Origin: Roridomyces roridus
Taxonomy: Eukaryota; Basidiomycota; Agaricomycetes; Agaricales; Mycenaceae
Direction of reading: 5' to 3'
NCBI GenBank assembly: GCA_029378245.1
Contig: JARKIF010000019.1
Coordinates: forward strand, 1-64,000
DNA: 64,000 nt
Shown here piece by piece: positions 44,654 to 56,185 of the stretch. The position numbers and the translations under genes are program-made. Position 1 is the stretch's first letter, and each line of letters starts with the position of its first letter. The notes beneath the pieces were generated by a model. It searched no databases and was not told the DNA's origin. It saw only the letters and a program-made list of their open reading frames with translations.

Positions 44654-46837
44654 ATGCCCTCGAGCGTCGCCAGCAACGAGAAAGCGTCTGTTGCCTCTTC
44701 GCCATCCATCGACGAACGCCGCCTGCTGAGGAAACTCGATTTCCGTATTCTCCCCATAGTCACACTTCTCTACCTCTTCTCTTTCTTGGATCGCACCAAT
44801 ATCGGTCAGCCATCTGTGTGTCTCTCTCGGATTGTACCTTACACAAGAGCAGGAAATGCCAAGATTGCCGGACTCACAAAGGACCTCGACCTCGTCGGCT
44901 TGCAGTACAACATCTGTGCTGCAGTGTTCTTCGTTTCCTACTGCGTATTTGAAGTGCCGAGCAACATGGCAATTAAGAAAGTTCGACCCAATCTCTGGTG
45001 TACGTGATCTTGGGTGTCTGCGACCTTCTAACCCGTTACCCGGTCCTCAGTGGCCTTGATTATGTTCATCTGGGGAATCATCATGCGTCAGTTCGTACAC
45101 TACACACCCTACATCCTCCTAATCTTTCATTAGTTTCGATGGCCTTTGTGAAAAATTACCGCGGTCTCGTCGTTGCTCGGTTCTTCTTGGGCGTTGCAGA
45201 AGCTGGCCTACTTCCTGTGAAATTCTCCCATAAATCCTAACAACAGTACGCTGATACGCTGCCAGGGAGCCACGTTCTACCTCTCGCAGTGGTATCCACG
45301 GAGGTTCTACGCCCAGCGCATGGGGCTTTTTATCAGTGCTCCCACGATCGCAGGCGCTTTTGGAGGGATTCTTGCTTTTGCGATCCAGAAAATGGAGGGG
45401 TGCGTTTGCAGTCGCTAGTTTTTCAACTCGATCTGAGATTCCACAGAATCCAGAACCTTCATGGGTGGAGTTGGATCTTTCTGCTGGGTACGTCCTTGTG
45501 CAATGTTTACAACCCTGTACTGATATTCTTTCAGAGGGTCTCGGTGAGCACTTGAATTATCATCCCTGGTTGAATTTCAACATCCTTCAGCAACGGTCAT
45601 AATCGCAATCTGTGGCTTCTTCCTCATGCCTGATGTGCGTCTTTGTCTTGGATACGGAGTGCTTCTCACAGTTGTTCAACAGTATCCCGAGAACGCCAAA
45701 TTCCTCAGTCCTGCCGAACGGGAGTATCTACTCGACCTCATCTCGAAAGATTCCTCCGGACTTTCCAAACAGTTCGAGATGAAGTTCTTCTGGCAAGCAC
45801 TCGGGGATTACAATACGTACCTGCACTCTCTGCTGTTCTTGACGTGCGTATCTATTCCTTGCCTCATTCAATCTCATCAAAGGAACTCCAGAACTGTTAT
45901 CCCGGCTTACTGCTTTGCGCTCTTCATCCCAACTATCATCACCGGGCTTGGGTTTTCTGCCGCAAATGCACAGCTCATGACCGTCCCTCCCTACGTCTTT
46001 GCATCCTGTGTCATCGTAGCCATCACCCGCGTTTCCGACAAAACCAAGATGCGGTAAATGCGCAGCTACAATATTCAACCATGAGCTTACCGAACTTCCA
46101 GCGGACCCTACATTCTTGGAATCGCCATCCTCGGCATCATCGGTTACGCCATCTGGTTCGCAACACGCTCTCCCTCTGCGGGCTATGTCGCAGCATTCTT
46201 CGCTTGCACGGGTACTTTTGTGAACATTGCACTCATTCTTTCGTGGACTGGCAGTAATGTCGGTGGAGACTTGAAGCGATCGATAGTCCTGGCGATGACT
46301 ATTGGCTTGGGTAATCTCGGCGGGTTCGTATTTTATTTGCTCACTAGGATGAGAGCTAATGGAATCCAGACTCTGCTCTTCGTTCGTCTTCCGTCCTCAA
46401 GACGCGCCGAAATACCATCCAGGGCATGGCACAGCGATTGGATGTCTTTGTATCACGTACGTTTTTGGTTGGGTCACTTCGGAACAGCTAATGAATTCGA
46501 CGCAGATTCCTCACTGCATTATTCATGAGCTGGAACTACCGCCGCTTGAACGCGATCAAAGACAAGGCGATGTTGGAAACCAAGGATGTGGAGACGTTCG
46601 CCGACATGGGCGATGCTTCGCCTCACTATCGGTGAGTTGTTTTTCAAGTTGCTTTCAGGAGGGATGTTGAACTGGATTTCATGTATTTTATTTAGAGTGG
46701 TCACTGGTCTTACGGAGGTTTTTGCGGGATTGTACCTAGACATCACTGACTGCGTGATGAGAGCCACACCATTCCTTTATGTTTGCGATTGGCAATTGGC
46801 CGTTGATGTAGCTTTGCGCCTTGCAACCAGGATTTGA
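44654..46837 (+). CDS. MFS transporter, anion:cation symporter (Dal5-like) family
   Basis: Plasma-membrane uptake permease of 12 helices. The start at 44654 gives MPSSVASNEKASVASSPSID, then RRLLRKLDFRILPIVTLLYL, FSFLDRTNIG, NAKIAGLTKDLDLVGLQYNI, FFVSYCVFEVPSNMAIKKV, ARFFLGVAEAGLLPG, ATFYLSQWYPRRFYAQRMGL, GAFGGILAFAIQKMEG, YPENAKFLSPAEREYLLD and GYVAAFFACTGTFVNIALIL. The end is ALIMSWNYRRLN-like followed by KDVETFADMGDASPHYR. The FLDRTNIG and E-VPSN motifs are ACS-family hallmarks for carboxylate, allantoate or vitamin uptake. About ten introns. The last exon after DASPHYR is uncertain; family members end a few residues later, whereas the open frame here runs to 46837. Confidence 0.8.
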
Positions 46838-46988
46838 TAGAAATTGGTGTTGGTATAAGTAGCGCACGCTTGGCGGGCTGGCAGATCCGGCTTTTTTTTT
46901 TGGCGTTGTTCGGGGAGACACGTTTTTGCTTTGTTTGTTTGGCCAGCCCGTGACCGCGCTTAGTTGTTGTTCTCTGCAGCCACGCACG

Positions 46989-48740
46989 ATGCTCGCTCCC
47001 AAGTCTGGGAGGCTTGCAATGAAAGCCGGCCTTTCTGACCTTCCAGATGTCCAGACTCGTCCGCTCGACTGGATTCGCGAAACTGACCTGAGGGCGAAGC
47101 GTCGAAACGACCCATCTCTCCCACTCGACCCAGACCGCTACCGCGGCCAACCCGATTCTCATTTCCAGTCGAACCCCGATATACTCCAAGAAGTTGGCCT
47201 TGCACGCCGCATCGCTTGCTTTAACCACCACCAACTTTCATGCGCTCTGGAAATCGTACTCGCAGAAGGATTTGAGTCTACATGGATCACACTTGGTGCT
47301 GAAGAGCAGACCAAGCATTTCATTGTGCATTCCAGAAGTTGGAGGACCATCCGAATCATAGTACTGGTTTCTTGCAGAATATAAAGATGGACATACCCGA
47401 GCTGTGTCTGGACGAGCTGCTCGGACCATCTCGCGACGGGATGGGCTTCGTTCGCCTTCTCGGACTTTTCTTACTTGCCAACAATCAGGAGCCGCCAAAG
47501 CAGCCTTTCATCGTGCAAAACGACAGGTTTGACGCCTTGATTGGGTGGAAGCCGCACGACCCCATCCTGAATCGCAAGGTTTTTATGGAATACCGGCGCA
47601 TGGAACGCACACGTTACATCGGTGCGTCCACTTAATTCAGTTTACTTTCAGTCAACTGACACGACTCAGCCGTATTCCTCGGAATGGTCATCAGCTCGTG
47701 GCAGGGCCATGACCCTGTTATCGAGTCGCTCGCGCACGAGCACACAGAGACCAGGTCGAAGTTGGAATCGTTGAAAGGCGAAGCATGCTTAAAGAAGTGG
47801 GTAGAACGGCAGAAAGAAATGAAGCTCTTCTGCGACGCGTGTTTCAAGACCGAGGATAAGACTAAGAACGGCAAGATGAGCGTCTGCGCCCCGTGCAAAG
47901 TTGTCGGTCGCGACGTCCGTTACTGCGACAGGTCCGTCTTTCTCGTTTTCACAGGTCCCCGAGCTTATCTTCCTCAGAGCATGTCAAAAGGACGCATGGA
48001 AGGCCCATAAGCGGTCATGCGCAAAGTCCCTCGGTGCGTAGCCCAATATACTTTGCTTCCCGCCTCATGTCCGGTACAGAGGCCGGCTCTATGTTCGAGG
48101 ACATTCTCTTCCACGAAACATACACCCGACCCGACATTCCGCCAGCCACGCCAGACCACCGCCGCTCTGCCGATCTCATGCGGCAGATCAGGCTCCTCAA
48201 CGACAACACGGTGGTGGACTACTTCATCGTGGATGCCGTTCCCGGTCACAGTGCCGGGATCATACTCAACTACGTCGACAGCGCAGCGACCTTCATCGTC
48301 ATCCGCGGATACGCCATGTCAAACGTGGGCCCGCTCGCCGAGGCAGCTCTGTTTTGCATCTACCGGGTGCTGCAAACGACGTCGGACACTTACGACGAGG
48401 AGGCGCTTCGGAATCAACTGCGGAAGGAGTATGGGGCGACGTTTGACAATGTGCTCGCAGCGTTGGAGCGTGGGCATCCTCAGCCCTTCGAACGGGAAGT
48501 GTCGCGCGAAGACGTTGATAAGGCGATAGGCCATTTGAAGACGCTCGGCCGGTTCAAGGAGCAGCTCAAGAACTATGTGAGCGGTGCAGGGGAGACCATC
48601 CGGTTCACCGTTCGGGTGTGTATTGTTTCTTGCTGCGTAGGGACTTGCACTGACGGTGGGACCAGGCGGGACCTAATGAGGAAGTTCGATTCATCGTGAA
48701 CTACCCTGTCGCCGCTGTCTACAATACCGACCCTTCTTGA
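46989..48740 (+). pseudogene. MYND zinc-finger protein, copy C, with a frameshift
   Basis: The start at 46989 reads MLAPKSGRLAMKAGLSDLPD; TATAAGT lies at 46854. The N-terminal domain is close to copy B (PLDWIRETDLRAKRRNDPSL). At about 47322-47327 the frame of EEQTKHFIV must shift to read AFQKLEDHPNHSTGFLQNIK, as if one base were lost. Downstream: LPDELLG-like CLDELLGPSRDGMGF, the linker HEHTETRSKLESLKGEACLK, MYND finger LFCDACFKTEDKTKNGKMSV, CAPCKVVGRDVRYCDR with the spliced ACQKDAWKAHKRSCAKSL, and the C-terminal domain FIVIRGYAMSNVGPLAEAAL with SREDVDKAIGHLKTLGRFKE. The last exon is AGPNEEVRFIVNYPVAAVYN, stop at 48740. Either a recent pseudogene or a base-call error. Confidence 0.65.
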
Positions 48741-48782
48741 TTGTCGCATGTTGGTTTTCACTCGTTTCGCGTTGGAGCTCAC

Positions 48783-48960
48783 GGCACCAGGCTGGACCGA
48801 ATAAGGACGTTTGCGTCGGTTTTCACTATCCTTTTGACCTCTATTTCTGCCTCCGCTCCTTCGTGACCAGCCCTTTGAGGCATTCTTCCTATGTATGATC
48901 CAGAGCTGACATTATCTTGTATTTCTTGCACAAACCAATGTATTCACACTTCTTGAAATA
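48783..48960 (+). other. Spare B-type last exon downstream of MYND copy C
   Basis: After the stop of copy C the sequence repeats the end of copy B: an acceptor-like CACCAGG, then codons LDRIRTFASVFTIL-type in one frame or GPNKDVCVGFHYPFDLYF in the matching frame, followed by the shared 3' flank with CTGACATTATCTTGTATTTC. So copy C has its own last exon and a second one like copy B's. It could be an alternative terminal exon or a scar of unequal recombination. Confidence 0.55.
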
Positions 48961-48981
48961 TCTGCTGCACTGCATATTAGT

Positions 48982-49783
48982 TTATTCTTTCTTCGTTTTA
49001 ATCGACCGAGACAGAGTTCTCCACGCAAGTGTAATAAGCGCAGAACATATACCCCACGGCGGTAGGAGCCAAGTCAGCCTCCACGTCCAGCCCACCTGCC
49101 GATCCAAGGCCTGCACCAGCGACTCGACACGAGCTTCGAGATCTGCCAGCGAACCGCTATTGTCGATGACGCGGTCGGCGTACTGCACCTTGTCTGCGAT
49201 GGGTATTTGAGAATTGAGTCGCGACGATGCATCTTCGCGGGAGGAGCCATCTCGTTGCATGAGCCTTGCGAGTTGGACATCGGCGGAGCTGGACACTGAT
49301 TAGTGCATTCTTAGCATAGGCAGAGGACGTACCAGTAGACCACGACGACGGTACCGACCCATTTCCACAACGGACCCTCTATCAAGAGTGGCACGTCCAT
49401 AATGCAATACTTGCTTCCTCTAACCCACTGCTTTACGACGCCCCAGAGAAGTGCCTTGCGCACGGCCGGGTGGACAATCGAATTGAGCTTTCGTCGTTTC
49501 GCCTCGTCGTTGAAGATGATAGAGCCCAGCTTCTTGCGATCCAGCGTCCCGTCTGCCTGCAAGACCTCTGGTCCAAAGAAAGCGGCGATCTTGGCGAGCG
49601 CAGGAGTGCCTGGCTCGAAGACTTGACGCGCTATGATGTCGGCATCGACCACAGGAATGCCTTTCGCCTTGAGCATGTTGGAGACGCTCGATTTGCCAGT
49701 GGCAATCCCACCAGTGAGTCCGACCACTGACTCTTGACGTTAACGACGCGCCGAGAACCAAGACATGAGCGGTCACCAAGCAT
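48982..49783 (-). CDS. Dephospho-CoA kinase
   Basis: Last step of coenzyme A synthesis: ATP-dependent phosphorylation of the 3'-OH of dephospho-CoA. Exon 1 is only seven bases (ATGCTTG) at 49783, joined over a 52-base intron to GGTCGGACTC so that the protein starts MLVVGLTGGIATGKSSVSNM with the P-loop. Then come IPVVDADIIARQVFEPGTPA, RKKLGSIIFNDEAKRRKLNS, IVHPAVRKALLWG, IMDVPLLIEGPLWKWVGTVV and, after another intron, SSADVQLARLMQRDGSSRED. The C-terminus RLTWLLPPWGICSALITLAW is a hydrophobic segment as in fungal Cab5-like enzymes, which may tether it to membrane. Intact. It sits between MYND copies C and D on the other strand. Confidence 0.9.
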
Positions 49784-49932
49784 GGGAGAAAACTAGCTGG
49801 TCGAGGGAAGAAGAGACAGTGACACACATCCGATGGCCGAGGACGCGCTCCAAACCACCATGTTTACATGCTCCTCGTTGAGGAGCAAAGTGTATGATCA
49901 ATTGGAAATGTCTTGATTATCCTTCTCCAACG

Positions 49933-51729
49933 ATGCCTTCAAAGAAGAGAACGCCAGCCAAAAAACCTCTAATCTCTGCCGCTGGCCCTCCCGATGTCCA
50001 GACGGACCCCATGGGCTGGATGCATGCAACCGACCTTGTCGCTAAACGTCGATTCGACACCTCTCTTCCTCTAGACCCCGATCCCTGCCGCGGCGGCCCC
50101 GAATCCTTCTTCGAGCCGCTCATGAACTCGGACGTCCTCCAAGAAATCGTGGGCTTCCGTCGTTTTGCTTGCGGATTCCACTACACCATGTCCAAATTCA
50201 TCGTCGAATTGCTCACGGAGAAAGACTTTGAATCGAGATGGCTGGCTCTCGGCACAGACGGCCAGACGAAGCATTTCATTCTCGCATTCAAGAATTTACA
50301 AGAGAAGGAGAGTGTCGGACCCATGGTTCATGTCTTTGACAACCCCAAACTGGACGCGCCCGAGCTCTGTCTGGATGAGCTCACGCGGGACAGCGGGAGA
50401 GGGTTCCTAGACCTCATGAACGTGTTTCTCCTCCCCAATAACGACGGGCCGCCAAAGCAGCCGTTCATCTTCCCCAACGAACGTTTCGATGCTATAATCG
50501 GATGGAAGTCTAACGATACAGCTCCAAACCGCAGATCATGGCTCGGACTACGGCGGATGATGCGGACGCGTTATATCTGTGCGTGTTCTCTCTCTCTTTG
50601 ATACTCAAAATAAATAATAAGCGCCTACAGCATCATTCGTCTCTACCGTCCTGCATTCGACCGAGGGTGAGATTCCCAAAGTCGTCCTGTACGCGTACGA
50701 GCACGACAAGACGAGGTCGGCCCTCGATGGCATGAGGGAAACGATGAGCATGGCTGGCGTGACCGAGGACGAGTATAACCGTTGGCGCAAGGACCAGACT
50801 GAGCGGCGGAAGGAGATGAAGCGCTTCTGCGACACTTGTCTCAAACCCGAGGACAAGATCCAGGACGGCAAGATGAGCATCTGCGCCCCGTGTAAAGCTG
50901 TCGACCGCGACGTGCGCTATTGCGACAAGTGCGTTTGTACCTCGTTCTTGAATACACACTCATTTGTATCCAGAGCATGTCAAAAGCAGGCCTGGAAGTC
51001 GCACAAACAGTCCTGTGGAAAACTCCTTGGTGCGTGCTTTCAGTAGCTTCTACTCTCATCTCACGTTACAAAGACATCGACGACACCTTCAACGACACTG
51101 ATATGAAAGCGACCTCCACACGCCAGGACATCCCACCCGTAGCATCCGGCCACCGTCGTTCCGCCGACCTCTTGAAGCAAATTAGCCTCCTGAACGACTA
51201 TGCACAAACCGATTACCTGTGCCGGCTACCCCCGTCCGTTGGAACAGATGAAGACGACTTTGACGCCATCACGCTCGACCACGCGCACTCCGCGGCGACG
51301 TTTATGATCATGCGCGGATACGCCATGTCAAGCTCTGGCCCTCGTGCAGAGGCAGCGCTCCTCTACGTCTACCGAGTCCTACAAAAGGCCCACTCTACGG
51401 AGGACGTGCTTCGCAAGCAGCTGCGCCGGGAATATGGGGTTTCATTCGACAATGTCCTCGCGGCGCTGGCGCGTGGGGAGAAGCAGGTGTTCAAGGGTGA
51501 TGTGACGCGGGGTGAGATCGACGACGCGTTGAGCCATTTGAAGGACAAGGGGCGGTTCAAGGAGCAGCTCAAGGACTTTGAGATTGGGGCGGGGCCTACG
51601 TTTAGGTTCGTGCTAAAGGTGCGTCTGACGACTTTTTGTGATGGCGGAGGCTTACTCGTTTCGTAGGTGGGACCGAAACAAGAGGTTGGAGTAACTTTGC
51701 AGTATCCTCTCAACTTTCTTCGTCCTTGA
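49933..51729 (+). CDS. MYND zinc-finger protein, copy D (complete)
   Basis: Most complete family member, about 510 residues in five exons. The start at 49933 gives MPSKKRTPAKKPLISAAGPP. The N-terminal domain (to about 50579) holds FRRFACGFHYTMSKFIVELL and PELCLDELTRDSGRGFLDLM, with LPNNDGPPKQPFIFPNERFD. Exon 2 holds a linker YAYEHDKTRSALDGMRETMS and the first half of the finger, RFCDTCLKPEDKIQDGKMSI and CAPCKAVDRDVRYCDK; exon 3 gives ACQKQAWKSHKQSCGKLL. Cys/His spacing fits a MYND finger. The C-terminal domain has FMIMRGYAMSSSGPRAEAAL and EDVLRKQLRREYGVSFDNVL. The final exon is VGPKQEVGVTLQYPLNFLRP. No damage. Both flanking domains are unnamed. Confidence 0.78.
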
Positions 51730-51869
51730 CATGTACCTATCTACCCGTTGCTTAATCTCCAAGAAACAATGTATGGCATTCGCAACTCTCCAAACCAGCC
51801 AGGAACTTGTCGGTGGTGCATGAGCACACTTGTCGCACAGCTCGCCATTTCAAGCACCCAAGATTGAAT

Positions 51870-52729
51870 TCAAACCGAAGGAACGACATTCAAAGGCATC
51901 AACTCCACATCCGAACGCACCCCGTAATTCTCCTTGTTAGACGCCCTTCCCTTGCCCTTTCCCTTACCGCGGAACCCCTCCGAAATCGAGCTCATAAAAC
52001 TCTTGCTCTTACTCTTCAAGTGCCCTGGAACACCCACAAGCTCATCCCTCTCCATCGCCACAGGCCTCCAAAAATTCGGGAACAAATTCTCATTCGACGC
52101 ATAGGGCGAAAGCGGGATAGTCGTGCCCTGGACCGGAGCGAGCTTAGGGTTGGCGGCGTAGAGCGCGGTGGCCGAGGGGCTTGCGTACCGGATCTTGTAT
52201 CTGTCGTACGGAGGGAGGGGTTTCGGCGTCGACGACTGTTGCATTGCTGCAGTTGAGGGGAAGGCGAGGGCGGGGACTGGCACTGGGACGGATAGAGACG
52301 CGGGTGCAAGGAGCGAGGGAGCGTGGCGGAGTGGGGCTAGACTCATCCTCGGGTCGCGCTCGGTGGAATCGAAATCCATAGAAGCTGTGGATAGTATAGG
52401 CTGTTCCTGCTACTCGAGTTCAGCGTTGGGCACATGTGTAGGATGAAGAGCAGTACTTGACTACAACTGGCCGCCGTGCTAGGTCGCCACAGCTTCTTCT
52501 TCGTCGCCCGCTTCGTTTTGGTTTTGGCGGCGGCATATTGAGGAAGGTTACCAGTGTCGCGGTTCAGGGCGTGGTGTAGGTTGTAGCTGGCATAGCAGAA
52601 GACGCCGGTGACGGATACTATAATGAAGACGAGCGCTATATACCCAAAGGGCCCGAGGTTTTTGAGACTAGGGTGGGGGGCTGCGACGACGTGGTTTTGT
52701 GCGGGTGTGAGAGCGTCTGCGAAGGGCAT
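51870..52729 (-). CDS. Small single-pass membrane protein, unknown function
   Basis: The start at 52729 gives MPFADALTPAQNHVVAAPHP. One transmembrane helix, LGPFGYIALVFIIVSVTGVF, is followed by a basic stretch TKTKRATKKKLWRPS. After one intron (donor near 52470, acceptor near 52386) a low-complexity tail reads MDFDSTERDPRMSLAPLRHA and LLAPASLSVPVPVPALAFPS. Further on are KPLPPYDRYKIRYASPSATA and YASNENLFPNFWRPVAMERD, ending ELMPLNVVPSV. The topology is N-out or N-in single pass with a long cytosolic tail. No family recognised. Confidence 0.6.
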
Positions 52730-52869
52730 CGAGAAGGGAGGGAGTAAGGAGCGGATAGCAAGGTGGCTGACAGTATTAGGACGATGAGGGGAGAGAGGAA
52801 AGGATGGCGTTTGTTTGGAGATGCCGAGCTTCTTAGACGTGATCCGCACCCCTGAACCACTTCACCGCG

Positions 52870-55800
52870 ATGAGCTCAAGCTCAAGCACCACCAGCTCTG
52901 AGCAAGAGTCTGATTCTGAACAAGAGAATCCGTTTCTGTATTACTCCGCACTCCAGCCGGAGACCGCCGAGAACGTAGACTGCTACGAAGACGCTGGGCT
53001 ACACCCTGTGCACCTCAACGACATCCTCTCTGCTTCAGACAACGGCCGCTATAGAATACTCCATAAACTAGGCTCCGGGTGCTTCTCCACCGTTTGGTTT
53101 GGACAGAATCTGGATAAAACACAGTCCGTACCATTTTCTCGCAGTTTTGTTGGTGTCTTACAGCCCCATTTCAGCCCTGGGCACCGCGGGGTTGCGGTCA
53201 AATACATCGCCGCTGACCAGACTGGCAGGAGCCATGAGGTCGAGATAAACAAGTATCTAGCGTCGCGCTCCAGCGAGGATACCGGATTCCAAAACTTTGC
53301 TTTGTGCCTGGATACATTCCAAGCGACGGGGCCGAACGGCGTTCACGATATTATCGTCTCTGAGCCCGCCGTACTCCTCCGGGACCTAATATACGCCGAT
53401 GCGATTGAACATCTCGATGACCGCCTCATTTTTCAGCAGGCTCTTTCCGGCGTCGGGCTCCTCCACACGCACGGGGTCGTGCACCGGGGTGGGATCTTGG
53501 AATTCTTTACAACTCCAAATATACTCATTTTTTGTAGACCTGCACCTCTGGAATATGGCCATCGAATTTCCCTTCCTACGAACAGCCGGGGTCGCTGCGC
53601 TTATGACAGGTCTGGACGCCCTATATGCCGCCCTTTAGTCTCGTCGACGCCATTTCCTTCTATTCCGACATACATCGTGAAAAGGGCAGCGTTTTGTATG
53701 AGTGAACCTTTTTTGGCGTTGATGACGACGGAGGCATCTTTCACCGTGAAGATCATCGACTTTGGGCGTTCTTTTCGGCCTGGAATACACCAGGTGCCGG
53801 ACCCTAAGCAAGGACCGCCCGTCCACAAGCCCCCCGAGTGCAACCTCTCGACCATGATAGCCAGGCACGACGCTCCCGCACAAAAGCACGAAGCCACTAG
53901 CCCGCCCAGAGACTCTGATCTAGCTTGGTCCACCCAAGGCGACATCTGGGTCCTCGGGTGCACGCTCTTCACGATCATGGTCCGGTGTCGTTTCGACCTC
54001 TTTGAACGCAGTGGAGAAGCGGCACTCTTTCAACATATTACCGAATACATGGGGCCGATCCCCGATCGGTACAGGCTCCTTCTGGAGGAGACCGCCAACT
54101 CCAGCTTGGCCGTGCCATGGGACTCCAAAAACTGCGCAGAAGCTTTAGATTTTGACCCTGCCCTCTCGGAGCATTCGGCGATCCAGGAGAATTGGGTCGA
54201 CCTTGAAGAGGAAGTCCTGGACGCTCGGCGTTATTGGAGAACGAGATCTGAAATTGTGACTGCCGGTGTTCACGTTGACGAAGAGGAGGACAGGAAACGG
54301 GTGCGAGTTTGCCTCATGGTAATTCGTCAAATGGTGGGATGGTTCCCCGAGGGTCGTATCACGGCGAGCGACGCTGCTGCACTTCTTGCTAACACCGTGA
54401 TCTCCAATTCCAAACCCTGCGAGTCTCCAAGATTAGATGATCGTCGGGAACCTCAGATAAATGGCGATACCGTGTCCTCGTCAAGTCTGGAAGACCAGAA
54501 CTCGGAGTACCTTTGGGAGCTGCCGAGTCCTCCAAAAGAGATCGAACCCCTATCTCGCTACCACCCTGGGGGATTGCATCCAGTTCACTTGACCGAACGA
54601 TACAATGATGGTCGATATTGCATTCTCAACAAGCTGGGATTCGGCAGTTCGTCCCATGTTTGGCTGGCCCATGACACTACTACAGAACAGTGGGTCTACT
54701 CTGTTGCTCGTACGATTTACTTACGTTCATGATCATCTATCCAGACCACTGTCACAGTCTCGTCCGTTAGCCTTGAAGTTCATCGAGGCCAAGGCCGGTG
54801 ATCGAACGCTTGAAATTGAAATCCACAAGTACCTCACGGATTTAACGGTCGAAGCTGGTTCTAAGCATATCCTCCCCTTACTCGACACATTCCAATCCAA
54901 GGACCCAACGGCACGCACAACGTTGTCGTTTCGGATGCCGTGGCCTTCATTCCTGACCTGTGCAAGTACAAGATTCTGGAAGACTTGGACGAGACTGCAA
55001 TCGTCCGACAAATCTTCCAGGGAGTCTCCTTTCTTCACGCACACGGTGTCGTCCACAGAGGTAGGTGCACGCAACGACCTTCTGCTTGTCACTTATCGGC
55101 ACCCTCAGATTTGCACTGCGGAAACATTGCAATCGAGATTCCTCTCTTTCGTACCGCAGGTCTCAGGGAACTCGCTCGATACGACTTTCCCAACATTTTC
55201 CCATGTATTTTGAGCGAGGCGGTCGAGCACTCCCCATCTTTGCCGAAATATCTTGTCCAGAGCAACCCCGCCCTGTCCGCTCATCCACGTTTCTACAAGG
55301 ATCAGCCTCCCTTGGTTGTGAAACTCGTCGACTTTGGTTGCGCCTTCCGTCCTGGGATTGATGCCTTTCCAACGCGAGGCCCGCGTCGAGCGCTCACCGC
55401 TCCAGAGTGTCTTGTTTCCGAAATCTCTCCTCCAGAAAAAGTCTGGACTTTCGAGAGCGACATATGGACCCTCGGCGGCACCCTGGTTGAGATTTATTCT
55501 CGCCTATGTCAGAGTCTGCTCAGCGACGGCTCGCTTGGCACCGAGATGTTCAAATTCCTGGGGCCCCATGCCTGACGCGAATCGTTGCATCCTACCCCAT
55601 GATCACACGCCCTCAACCTCAGACACCTCGGAGGATGACAGCGAAATCTCGGCCAACTGGCGGACCCTCGAAACATCACTTGTCGCTGCCCGCGCTCCCC
55701 GAACACCACTGAGTGCCGAAGACGAGCTGCATCGGGTTGAACAAGATACCGAGGACGTGCGGAGGTTCCTATCGCTCATCAAACAGATGCTGCGCTGGGA

Positions 55801-55870
55801 GCCGGGGAACCGTATCAAGGCGCACGATGCTCTGAACTCTGCGTTCTTCATATCGAGCCGCAATCACTAA
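52870..55870 (+). CDS. Tandem SRPK-like protein kinase with two kinase domains
   Basis: Serine/threonine kinase of the fungal SRPK-related expansion. Domain 1: LHPVHLNDILSASDNGRYRI, glycine loop LGSGCFSTVW, Lys in VAVKYIAA, catalytic HRDLHLWN formed over an intron (53489-53537), DFG in VKIIDFGRSFRPG, and DIWVLGCTLF. A single open frame runs from domain 1 through a Ser-rich linker into domain 2 without a stop (to 54732). Domain 2: LHPVHLTERYNDGRYCILNK, LGFGSSSHVW, LALKFIEA, HRDLHCGN over an intron, VVKLVDFGCAFRPG, APECLV, ESDIWTLGGT, and RFLSLIKQMLRWEPGNRIKA at the end. Two defects: about 53609-53638 needs a 29-base intron or has a one-base shift, and near 54900 one G seems missing before GPNGTHNVVVSDAVAF. 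The locus may therefore be decaying. Confidence 0.65.
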
Positions 55871-56185
55871 CCGTTGGTTGTGTATTGCCAGTGTTGTTAT
55901 TAGTTCGCTTCAATAGAGTCGCTCGAGGCGCTGTAGATTCTTCCGTCTCAATATTATGTCTCCACGCGAATGAGCGTCGAACACGACCTTTCACGGTACA
56001 GATTTCTGGTTTGCTCGCATTCAGTGGTAATTATGTCTACTATCCTGAAAAGTACATAAACTCTGAGGCTCCAACGAATCAGCAAGCGTTGAACTTCTCC
56101 GCGTACACGTGACAATTGAATTGAACCGTGATGCAAAACTCAGTAAGAACGAAAGAAAAATGTAATCCGAATGTATATACTGCGT
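55871..56185. other. Gap between convergent kinase and MFS genes
   Basis: AT-rich 3' flanks; nothing else seen. Confidence 0.35.
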
